From Theobroma cacao (lineage: Eukaryota; Streptophyta; Magnoliopsida; Malvales; Malvaceae), in contig NC_030850.1 of NCBI RefSeq assembly GCF_000208745.1, positions 11,404,762 through 11,468,761 on the forward strand: 64,000 nt of DNA, in the 5' to 3' direction. The translations under genes were made by a program, and so were the position numbers. The notes under the pieces are model-generated. The model was not told the origin of the DNA and did not search any database. It worked only from the letters and a program-made list of their open reading frames with translations. Positions 11,741 through 21,870 of this stretch are shown here, in pieces (the stretch's first letter is position 1; the number at the start of each line of letters is the position of its first letter).

Positions 11741-13165
11741 AACTTGTCAGTTAAAATTCTACTACGCAAGTATACGTATCGAATAGATAGTATATTAGCA
11801 AGCAGGGTATCGATCCCATAGAGAATTGATCTAAAACTTTACTAATTACTAAAATTAGAACAATTCAATCTTATCCAAACAATCAAAATTTATTAATTAA
11901 CTAAAACTAATTAACTAAAATTAAAACCAACAAGAAAAATCGAAGTAATAATAACTTGAGAAAATATCAAATCAAACAAGCCTAGGATCATAATATCCCT
12001 CACACTTCATCTAAATCTTACCTCTCTTATTTAATTTATTTCAATGGGTTGAATTGCTAACCTAGAGTCCTAAATTATTTATAAAGGTCTCTCGACTCAA
12101 CTTATAAAAATATCTATTTTAACCAAAACACTATATCCCTATGTGATTTGAAATTAAAATAGACTCATTAAGTTCAGGCTCTAATCTGGCTACATACGGC
12201 CTATAGGTATATTCCTATCCTATACGCAAATCAATTAATTTGATCATATACTATCCCAATTTTAGTTTACTCTAAACTCCCTTTCCCAAGTTTGTTTAGG
12301 TTCTTAGATCAATTTAATTGGTGATTAGACAATTAAGAGCAGTAAGCACAGATTAGAATGAACAATTCAAATCTCATTAAAATAAGTAAGAAAGAGATTT
12401 AAAAATTTAGACTACATGTGAGTTCAATTGCAATCCTAGAAAAAGAAAATTTAGCCACTCATAATTGCAAAAATAAATAACATTATAATAAATTTAACCA
12501 TTGAAAGTAACAAGAAAATTAAAAGCTAAGGAAGAACACAAAACAATTATTGCCGACTTGATCTCCAAGTTTCAGCCTCAACTTCTAGTTTCTTGAATCT
12601 CTCAAAAGTTGTCTCTAATGTTGTTAAATATACCCTATTTATACTAATAGACTTAACCTAAAATTCCTTCAACTAGGGTTTAATTGGGTTTAAAAGTGTA
12701 ATGAGAGGCCCAAAAATCAATTGTCCATCTTTACAAATTTTCATTCCCGACACAGTACGTCCAGCCATTTTCCGATGAGATTTTCTCTATTTTCAATGCA
12801 GAACTGGATAAAGTGATCTTCATAAAAGTTGTAGCTCTGTCTCTTAGCTTTTCACTGGTCCAAGAATCACTTCATTTGGAGTTCTGTAGCTCGAGATATG
12901 GCCAAAATACTGAAGTATATGTAAGCAGATTCTAGGTCTGTTTACATATTACTTTTCAAAATTAAGCCCAATCACTTTTAATCCTACAAAAACTAATAAA
13001 TAATAATCATATTAAAAAGAATAACATAAAATTAAAATAAATAACTTAAAAGTAACTTAATTATAAAAATAACTAAAAATAAGTAAATTATAATTGAAAA
13101 TTGAGAACTTAACTAATATTTAATAACAAAATTAAAATAAAATAATTCTATCAAATAGAATTATC
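11741..13165 (+). repeat. ~1.4 kb noncoding interspersed repeat, copy 3
   Basis: Nearly collinear with 1830-3254, including the left block (CAGTTAAAATTCTACTACGC, then TATACGTATCG) and the right palindrome AATTCTAT-caa-ATAGAATT (about 13143-13161). ACACGTA occurs on both sides (11734-11740 and 13166-13172) and is a candidate 7-bp target-site duplication. Using these edges, the element is 1425 bp, equal to copy 1. It has no ORF. Confidence 0.75.
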
Positions 13166-13172
13166 ACACGTA

Positions 13173-14038
13173 TAGGCAAAAATGACTCTTAACTCTGAAC
13201 TTTGGAAGTTGGTATAGGTAGGTTTTGCATCTCCTAAAGTCGAGATGTTCTTGTGGCAAGTGTTAAGAGGTAAAGTGGTGATGGAGACAAAGAAGGTAAA
13301 GAGACGAAACTTAGGTACAAGGTGGGAATATTGGCCTTATTGCCTAATGGATCACTCAAGTTTAATGTTCATAGATCATTGAAAGGCAACTTGAGAGAGT
13401 GGAAATTGGCGAGGCTCAAACGAACAAGGTATGATTTCTGAGACTTTTATTCTCCAAATTAATTGGCAACCGCGATTTGAATCTAGTGGAACTACGGGCC
13501 ACTAGAGAAGCTTTCGTAGTCTTTGTTGCGTCTAATGGGAGAGTTCTCACACTTTAATTGAAAATGATTTAACGAATGGATAAATTGGGTTTTAGCTCCT
13601 CAAATTTTCCACGGAGAGTGAGAAATGTTATCATGCACATTGAAGTTTTAAAAATTAAGGTGGAAAAATGACGAATTCCACACATCTCAGATCATTAATT
13701 AATGATATGATAGATGAGTTTGTCAAGGCTGGTGTGGAAAGATAACATGGTATAATATGATGCTGGTGATTAACTAGCTTTGGAACAACTCGATTCACAG
13801 CCCAAGTCCCATAGTCCAAGGTTGGCTGTTTTGCAGAGTACAATGAATCTTATCATGACTATATGATATTTGTATTTTCTTATTATTATTTATTTTATAT
13901 ACTTTTTTATAAAAGAAAATAATCAATAAAAGGACCTAGTACGACAAACTTTCATTAGACGGATAGAGTTGAAATCTGATTTTAATTTATTTTTGTGTAC
14001 AAGGGATCCTACTTACTCTCCATTGAAAAAAAAAAAAA
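13173..14038 (+). pseudogene. LINE zf-RVT and RNase H-like 3' end with poly-A tail, segment 3
   Basis: After the repeat the LINE resumes with 'LNSELWKLV' and 'GFASPKVEMFLWQVLRGKVV' (about 13190-13275), the zf-RVT signature. Fragments resembling the RNase H tail follow ('NLVELRATREAFV', about 13479-13517). A run of 13 A (14026-14038) lies about 180 bp after the last recognisable codons and probably marks the LINE 3' end. Multiple stops are present. Confidence 0.6.
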
Positions 14039-14821
14039 GATACTAGGATAAATATTTAATTACTTTGATTTGGACTCTCTTGGTCGATGTTTTTATTATT
14101 TCCTTTCTCTTTTTAAAAGATAATAAATACAAAAAGTAAATAAATAATAAGCAAAAGACAAATAAAAAAAAATCAATCAACAGAGCCTTACTTGATTCGA
14201 TGTGAGGCGGCTGAAAGTATTCTACCATACAAGCCACATCAAGCAACGTCTTATTCGTCCCTTTGTGTTTTTTTGAGCTTTTGAACGGTTTGACCAAGAA
14301 ATTGTCATCTTCAGACAAGAAGATTTCTGTAGTTATAGGAATAAATTATCCAATTGATTACTAAAACTTTTAAACTTTTCTGTAATTAGAATAGGTAAAA
14401 CACTAAGGATTTCTCTAATTTAGTAATTGCTGTCTCTTTTTCCAAATGGTCCAGGCGAACGAGGCGTCATTGCTTATGTCATATCTTTTACCATATCAAA
14501 GGGAAAAAAATTAACACCACAAAAATTAAATAAAGGAGCAGAAAAGGAAAGAAATAACACAAATGTTCACAAACTTCAAACGCTATGATCGGTCTGTTTT
14601 TACCAATTAATCGTTTTCCTTTATTTCATGTAAATATATAGAGTAGGTTTTGACTATAAATAATGACGGTCTTAAGATTTTGCATGAAAGTGACTAAAAG
14701 ATAATTATATAAAATTATAAAGTTATATATGTCAAATTTTGTAATATTATAATAAAAAAAATTAAAAATTAAAAAATTGAGAGGTGATAGTCGTCACTAT
14801 AAAAGTTAGGTAATGACAATG
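14039..14821. other. AT-rich intergenic DNA, no gene seen
   Basis: The longest ORF (14043-14318, minus) is a low-complexity, phenylalanine-rich translation with no family resemblance. No RNA gene, TIR or LTR boundary was recognised. Confidence 0.6.
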
Positions 14822-14948
14822 AATACACTTATATTTATTAATCTTGGAATGTGTAAATTTATACAAGATGCATTAGCATCATAACAAACTATAACAAAAC
14901 ACATACAATTCGAATTCAAAAGTTGTAACAAAAATAGTAACAAAAAGA

Positions 14949-15296
14949 TCATGGTTTGATTGAATTTTTGACTTGTTTTTCAGTTGTTGTGGTAGTTAAC
15001 TCTTTTACATGCCCTTGTAATAAGGTGGAGCCATTAGCAACACTTATCTCGGACCTTAGAAATAAGAATCTTTGTCTGGACAAGGGTTTTGTTAATCTAT
15101 CTGCAAGTTGATCTTTGGTAGGAAAGTAAGACACCTTGAAATTGCTAGATTGAACCTGTTGACGCACAAAGTGATAATGTAGAGCCAAATGTTTCATTCT
15201 AGAGTGAAACACAGGATTGACACTTAGATAAGTAGCACCAATGTTGTCATAATGAATAACAAGAGGCTGTGAGAAAGAAATATGCAATTTAAACAA
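14949..15296 (-). pseudogene. Copia RNase H C-terminus
   Basis: A 115-codon open stretch contains 'IHYDNIGATYLSVNPVFHSR' and 'MKHLALHYHFVR', followed by 'VSYFPTKDQLADRLTKPL'. This is the classic copia RNase H ending (CDN..A, H.R.KHI..D.HF.R, ..DQLAD..TK.L). The usual Cys before DN is Tyr here. Upstream continuity with RT is broken. Confidence 0.85.
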
Positions 15297-16320
15297 TAAG
15301 TTTCTGACCTAAAGTAATTCAACACTAATGTTGGCAATGGCTTGATATTCTGTGTTTGTAGAAGACCTAGAAATTGTTCATTGTTTGCTTGATTTCCATG
15401 AAATGGTGTTGCCAACAAGGTAAACAATGTAAGTAATGGTTGAAGAACGATTATCCAAGTTACCAGCCTTATCAGAGTCACTAAACGTTGATAAATGCAG
15501 CTATGGATTTTTCTTAAGAAATAAATCATGATGTATGGTAGCTTTCAAGTGTCTCATAATTTGTTTAAGACTAGACCAATGAAGCTGATTGGGAAAGTGT
15601 ATGAATTGAGATAGTTTATTGATGGAGTGAGCTATATTTGGTCTAGTTATAGACAAGTATGGGAGAGATCTAGTCAACTTTCAATATACAGTTGCATCAA
15701 CTTGGTGAGCACCATCTTTAAGTTGTAATTTGACATTAATTACCATAGAAGTGTGAACTTTTTTGGCTATTGACACATCAAATTTATCTAAGACATCTCG
15801 AATGCATTTATGTTGAGATAAAAACATACCTCGAGAGGTGAGAATTACTTCAACTCTTAATGAGAAAATTCAAGTGACCAAGATCCTTCAAGGAGAACTT
15901 TTGAGCTAATTGTTGCAAGAACAATTGAGTTGCTGTAGGATTGTTTCCTGTCACTAAGAGATCATCCAAATATACTAGCAAATAAATTAACACCAAGTCA
16001 TGAGCATAGATGAAGAGAGATGCATCAAACATGGGGTTCTTGAAGCCATAATGAAGAAGAAAAGAATTAAGTTCTTAGTACTAAGCTTAAGGGGCTTGTT
16101 CAAGCCATAGATAGCCTAGTGCAATCTGCACACATGTGAGAATTTATCTTTATCAACACATGGTGGTTTTAAAATAAGGCTGAAGGTTTTCTTATAGTCA
16201 ATACCAAGTTTTTGATGAAAGCCTTTGGTAGCTAGACGAGCTTTATATCTATCAAACGATCCATCAGATTTCTTTTTAACCTAAAACACCCATTTACAGC
16301 CAACAATATTGTATTTGGCA
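15297..16320 (-). pseudogene. Copia reverse transcriptase, broken
   Basis: The segment 15850-16032 contains 'YLLVYLDDLLVTGNN' and 'QKFSLKDLGHLNFLI', the catalytic Y-x-D-D region. Further right, at about 16150-16310, frames contain 'VGCKWVF', 'DRYKARLATKGFHQ' and 'GIDYKKTFS', the N-terminal RT blocks. The parts lie in different frames and stops are frequent. Confidence 0.8.
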
Positions 16321-17049
16321 GAAGTAGGAACTAATGACCAAATGTTATTTTTGATCAAGACATTAAATTCTTTAGTAATGACCCATACCCAATTAATGTC
16401 GTTCATGGCTTAACTAGCACAAGTTGGTTCAAGTGGCAATGCATGTTTTGTGGTGATCAAGGCCTTTTTAGGTTTGAAAATGTCGTTTTGAGACCGTGTG
16501 ATTATTGTATGAGTTATAGTGAGTGGTGGTGTAAATTTGGTTAGGAGAGGTATTGCAATGAGTTGATGAAAAGATAAAAATGGTAGAAGTAATTTCTAGT
16601 GAAGAACTTGAAGGATGAATAGCTATGAGATCAGTTTGAATAGAAGTATAGGTTTGACATGCCAAGTTCTTAAAAGCTGCAGTTGTGGAAAACCTAAGAC
16701 AGTAAATATGGAAGATTGAAGAGTAGCAATAGAAAGAAATTGAGTTGACCGTTGATCACTAGTAAGAGCTAAAGTGGAATAGTGATTTTGGATTATAGTT
16801 TTAAAAGGAAAATCTAACTCATGAAACATTACATGTCTTGACACACAAAGTTTTTTAGTAAAAGGATCATAACATTTGTATGCATTTTAAGTGGTGGAGT
16901 ATCCTAAAAACACACAAGGACATGATTTTGGCTACAATTTACAAAGGTTGTAAGGTTTGAGCCAAAGATAGCATAAGTATCGAAAAACTCTTAATTTGGT
17001 GTAGTTAGATGGATGATGAAAGAGTTTTTTGAAAGTAGACTTGAGTTAT

Positions 17050-17530
17050 AAGATGGGAGTATAAGTTCTGTTGATAAAATAAATTGCTGTTTGGAGAGCT
17101 TATGGCCAAAATATTAAAGTCATGGAAGCATGATAAAGTAAAGAAAGACGTTCAAGAATCTATCGATGCCTTCTTTTAGTGGTTCCATTGTGTTTAAGAG
17201 TATGAGGTGGGGTAGTGAAGTGAAAGATTCCATGTTTGGTGAGACCTTGAGATAAATTTTAATATTCTTTACCATTATCTGAATACATGGACATAATTGA
17301 AGTACTAAATTGTTTTTGATTAATGCTTTAAAAGTTGGTAATAATTTGACAATAATCAGATGTCTATTTAAGTGGAAACAACCAGATATATTTAGTGTAG
17401 TGTTATATGTAAATAACATAATAAAGAAAACCATCAATTGATTTAATATGTGAAGGTCCCTATACATTAGTGTAAATAAGTTCAAGAGGTTTAATGCTTT
17501 TCATAGTAAATTGAGGGATTAGCAACATGA
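17050..17530 (-). pseudogene. Copia integrase core, broken
   Basis: The 121-codon stretch 17120-17485 reads in and out of frame through blocks equivalent to 'IKSIDGF.YYV.F', 'FPL.R.SD....F..FKALI.N', 'YSDNG.EY' and 'TSPP.TPEHNG..ER..R'. The right order and spacing place it 5' of the RT. The catalytic acidic positions are disrupted by frameshift. Confidence 0.7.
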
Positions 17531-17902
17531 TAAATGAATTTGGATTAAAGTAGAGAGAGGTTAGTAAAAGAGGTGTCAGTGATAAAAAAAAAAAGGTGGG
17601 GGAATGGACTTTTATAGATAAAGTGAGAAATGTAAAGTTAAGGAAAGAAAACGATGGAGATAAGGGAAGTAAAAAAGATAAAAACTAGAAAGTTCAAGTC
17701 CCATAGGATACAATGAAAAAGACCACTTTGATTTGGAATGAAAAGACAATGTTATACATGGGGCATGGTCAACAGTAGCTAAAAGAGTGGAGTAGAAGGA
17801 AAACACTAGTGGAGAAGGCCAAAAGAAAGGTGCAGTAGTAGAGCAAATGATTACTGAGGGCCTAGTGAGGCAAAGTTAAAAAATAAAGGGAAACGACAAG
17901 TC

Positions 17903-19664
17903 TGTTGGGAATGAATCCTAAAGCCAATCAGATTAGTCAAGGCTTAAATCTGAATCATGCAATCATATCATTCATAATGAATGAGTAGAGGTTTTCCTTC
18001 ATCAATAAAACTACCCTTCTTAAGTTTATTGGCTGAATTCAAAGAGATTAACATAATTTGTAAGAAAATTGTAAAGAGTTATAATTATGAGATCTCTACG
18101 TATAAAAGTATAATCTCTAAATTGTTCCTAGTCGATGTATAATTGAGAGTGGACATCAATGATGCTTAGAAACTAGTACATTCTATATTCCTTACTTGAA
18201 AAGCAAGCAACTGATCTCATAGGTTAAAGTATAAGGATACTTGGAACTAGAATGTAGGTGCTTGTTCTTAGAACAAGTTCACTGAACATGACCCGTCATG
18301 AGGATTCTATTTGCTATTTCAATCGAGTGTCTATGGAATATATCCTCACATGATAGTCATGTAAGTGATCCCTCGACTAGTGACACTGGGTTGTCTTATA
18401 TAAAGATTGCTATACTTTGATACCATTTTACGAGATGTTAACCACAAATGCCCAAAGTGATGGTCATTGAGTATAACATGAGACATATGAAGGCAATTAA
18501 GTGGTTCGGAGAGAATTCATCACCTTAAGTGAAAGAGACCTATCCTATTTCGTTTTTGATAAGTAATAACTTACGTAATTCTTTAGTGAGAGTGGAATGA
18601 AGTTTTGAGAAAATGAGTTTTTCAAATTTCATTTTGAGTTATACTTAGTCAAGAGTTAATATGGAAAGGCATAAGGAGTAGACATTGCACCATGCTCCTA
18701 GTCTTTCTGATGTATATGATGAAAAGATTGAATTGTATTGAAAAATTGATCATTGAAAGATTAAGTCAAACCATTTTGACTATTCTAACATTTGGGTGAC
18801 CATGATGGGTTGCTAGATCCTACTCTTGGTTATGATCATACAATGATTGATATGATTAATGATAAATTCAAATTAGTTTGAATTTATCTAATTTCTAAAA
18901 TTAATTTATGGATTACATCTTAAGATCATTACCAATGTGTTGGGAGACTAATGGGTCACACACACAAAATGAAATTCAGAAACAAAATGGGATGGGTGAT
19001 TAAGTAAAACTTAATCAAGTTAGTAGTCATAAACTACTAATCACATAATTAAAATAGTTTAATTAAGTGAAGGGTTAATTCATAATTACATAAGAGTTAT
19101 GTAATTTCCTATGCATGGGTTGAAATTAACCCTAATTATATAAACCTAGCTTAAGTCTCACTTTCTTAAAGGGTGGAAAAACACAACGCTAACCACTTTA
19201 TAGCCACCCCTGGTAAAAGGAAAAAAATAGTTTTCTTTTCTAAGGCATTTGGCCAAGGGATGTGTGTGCACTTGGGAAAGTTTGATTCTTGCAATATACC
19301 TAACTAGAATTTTCTAAAGGCTAAAGCAATCCTAATCCTTGTGAAGGATTTTGGAGATCATTAGTGTGGACTTTCATTAAAAGTTCCACAAGAACCTCTT
19401 GAACAACTTTAGTTTGCTACAATCGAACTCTATGTGAGGTCGATCAAAAGGCTGTTCTAGTTTTTAGATAAAGGATCTAGCTTCCTTTATCTCTAAGGTA
19501 ACGACTTATGATCATATGCTTGTTGCAAAACTACTTAATGACTTTTAAAAGGCCATTGAATGTGACTTTGGGTAGGTGAGGTTGGTTTTCTATGTTTTAT
19601 TTCATTTCCATTACATTGTTTAATTTTTGTTGCATTGAAATGCATGGCCGACCCTCTCCCTTCA
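17903..19664 (+). mobile_element. Long LTR (about 1.76 kb) of a copia-type or LARD-like element
   Basis: Starts TGTTGGGAAT at 17903 and ends ...CCCTTCA at 19664. One base later a PBS-like TGGTATCAAAGCC begins. The segment has no long ORF and cuts off the minus-strand copia on its left. No second copy lies in the window, so the LTR call rests on the TG...CA ends and the adjacent PBS. Confidence 0.65.
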
Positions 19665-19665
19665 G

Positions 19666-19678
19666 TGGTATCAAAGCC
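19666..19678 (+). other. Primer-binding site (tRNA-iMet type)
   Basis: TGGTATCAAAGCC differs by one base from the common plant TGGTATCAGAGCC. It lies 1 bp after the LTR end. Confidence 0.75.
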
Positions 19679-20459
19679 TTTTTCAAGGATTTTGAATTAC
19701 CAAACATGTTTACATGATGACGATCAACTTTTGGAAGTTTTGCATTTCGATTTGGTATTATTTTTCTTCATAACTGATTTTAGAGTTGTGTTTCTCACTT
19801 CAGTTTTGAGTTACGGTTTATGCTTCTATCTAGACTTTAATCTTATATTTTCAAATGGTTTTTAAATCATATTTAAAATATGTTTAAGGCATGGATGATT
19901 GTTCCATTGGATACGCAATCAAAGGAAGTGCAAACAACTTCGGTTTAGAAGCTATCTTGAGAAGATAGTATTTAAGTTTTAATTTTCTATTCTATACAAT
20001 ACGAGTTAAATCTAATTTGATCATGTTTTAATCTTTTAAATCATGTTAAAGACCTACCTAGTGTGTTTCTTACTTGTTCTAAGGTTGCACAAACAAAGAA
20101 TGCATAAAAAAAGGCATGAAATAAAGATTGCACCTAAACCATGTTAAGGACCTACCTAGTGTGTTTTGGTTTTGATTTGTGTTGAATGTCTAGCATGTGA
20201 AAAATGGACATGTTCCATATTCAATGCTGGATCAATGGCTAGCAAAATCATGATTTGATCATGCATTTAAGAGGTTGAATTTTAGCACAAAATGAGACAA
20301 GGACCGAACTTGCCAAGCTGAAATTTTCAACTTGTAAGTGGGCAAGGAAGTAAAAGCAAAAGGAAGGGGCGGTTTCCGAAAGGAAGTGGAAAAGATAAAA
20401 ATTGCTCCTATACCCGCTCCAAAGTCAAAATCAAGCAAAAAGAAAGGGAATTAGTTTGG
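19679..20459 (+). other. Noncoding internal remnant behind the PBS
   Basis: No gag or pol is recognised. It holds an imperfect duplicated phrase, 'catgttaa(a/g)gacctacctagtgtgtt', at about 20042-20068 and 20139-20166. It may be the leader of a LARD or a retroelement whose coding part was lost. Confidence 0.4.
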
Positions 20460-21184
20460 AGGGATAAAAGGTGATCAAGAGGAGCAGATGGTAGCAAAAA
20501 AATTGGATTTGGAAGAAGGGTCAATCTTAGATGCAGACTTTAAAACGCAAAATTCAGTTCTTACTAGGGATGCTAAAGAGATTTGGGAGTTGAGTAAAAA
20601 GCTTGGTTTATCCTTTATTGAGGACAAGGATGAGGTTATTCTAAAGATTGTAGTGCTCAAAGCAGAAGATGTTGGTGAGGGGAACTCACCACATCAAATC
20701 ATCATGTAAGTGGTTGGTCAAATGGCAAGTGATTGGGGGAGGGATAAAGAGAAGTACAGAGGGATTCTCATTCTGTATTTCTCAAGGACTTCACTATTGG
20801 GTTTGTAAATGTGTACAATGGGTAAGGGAAGTGTTTTGTTTTTTATTTGTTTTGGTGCTAAGTTTTGAGTTGTTGCTATATTTTGAGATCCGTGACAATG
20901 TCTTATTTGTTGGTTTTGCGTCTGCATCTTCTTTGTTGGTGTTGTTGGCTCGAAGATGTCAGTGGCATGGTGATCTTAGCTAGTTTGTAGTGCAAGGAGA
21001 AACAAGATAGATATGTTGGCTACATACGAGAGCAATCACTCTGCAACGAAAAAGATCTTTAAAACAACAAGTTGAGAGGTCTTTTAGTCTTGTTTGGGGT
21101 TAGACAATTGGGAGCAAAAGTGGAATGAGGAAAGGTGTAGGGAAAAATCTCAAGTAATGTAGTTAAGAAGGGAGTAAAATACAC
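20460..21184 (+). pseudogene. LINE ORF1-like fragment (uncertain)
   Basis: The 73-codon ORF at 20488-20709 contains 'DAKEIWELSKKLGLSF' followed by acidic residues. This resembles the C-terminal end of ORF1 of plant L1 elements, where a 'W..G..LGL' phrase commonly precedes ORF2. The rest has no long frame. It could equally be an unrelated small ORF. No start context or introns support a host gene. Confidence 0.35.
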
Positions 21185-21383
21185 ACTGTACTATTTTCCT
21201 TCATCAAAGTTTTTTTCATTGAGTTTTTCTTGGTAAGGTTTTTAATGAGCTAGTATTTTAAAAACGTATTCTTGAATAGAATTATGTACACTTTTTTCTT
21301 AACTCGAATTTTTTCCCAGGAAGTTTTTTCTTAGTAAGGTTTTAATAAGGTATATTTTTAATACAATGGACATTCAAGAGGAA
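21185..21383 (+). mobile_element. 3' spacer and polypurine tract of a copia element
   Basis: Contains two copies of a 'ttTTcttggTAAGGTTTttAATgag' type phrase and ends with a purine-rich ATTCAAGAGGAA (21372-21383) before the LTR. The inverted equivalent occurs at 25819-26040 in the minus-strand copia, so the two elements belong to related lineages. The coding part of this element is absent. Confidence 0.6.
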
Positions 21384-21661
21384 TGTTATGAATATATGTG
21401 TGAATGTCCATTATGTTATAACCCAATAAGTTCAGATCAAGTCAAATATCGCAATAGGCTAGACACAAGAATTATAATTTGATTTGAACTTTTAGATTTG
21501 ATTATATATATCTATATTCAGATATAGATTAAATTGAATTAAAAATTAAAAGGGGATATTAACCTGTAAATAGATCTCTAACTTCATTTATAAATTTTTC
21601 TTACTTTACTAATACTTTTTTCTCATAATTTCTTTTATAAGTTATATTTAAATTTAAGACA
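21384..21661 (+). repeat. Copia 3' LTR fragment upstream of the cellulose synthase-like gene
   Basis: Starts TGTTATGAATATATG directly after a PPT. The right edge is estimated at ...AAGACA (21661). It lies about 210 bp before the gene's start codon and about 130 bp before its TATA box. There is no second LTR copy in this orientation. Confidence 0.55.
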
Positions 21662-21789
21662 TTCTAGATACATAAATTGTTGATTTATTTTAGGTTGGAT
21701 GCCGAACCTGAAAATCTAACAAAAAATGATAAAAAAATGTAAAACTTTTTACTTAATTATAGTGCCAGTTTATTAAAGCATGAATCGCT

Positions 21790-21797
21790 TATAAATA
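21790..21797 (+). promoter_or_regulatory. TATA box of the cellulose synthase-like gene
   Basis: TATAAATA lies 74 bp before the ATG at 21871. Transcription would start about 30 bp downstream, giving a 5' UTR of roughly 45 bp. No in-frame upstream ATG intervenes. Confidence 0.6.
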
Positions 21798-21870
21798 ACC
21801 ATTAGAAGTTAGGATAGAGGCCTCGAAATCTTCTAGAATTTACAAATCATATCTCTCTAAGCACTCTGCA

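Larger units (their letters stand above)
14822..17902 (-). mobile_element. Truncated Ty1/copia element, minus strand
   Basis: Integrase, RT and RNase H segments read right to left in copia order. There is no recognisable gag, protease, PBS or 5' LTR: the upstream part is cut off at 17902 where another LTR begins. Sequence at about 14822-14950 may be its 3' LTR or UTR, but it has no second copy here to prove it. All ORFs are interrupted. Confidence 0.75.

Noticed and set aside
20718..20983. Overlapping ORFs of 69-104 codons on both strands as candidate host genes
   Set aside because: There is no resemblance to a known family, no introns and no promoter; they follow a LINE-like fragment and look like chance frames.
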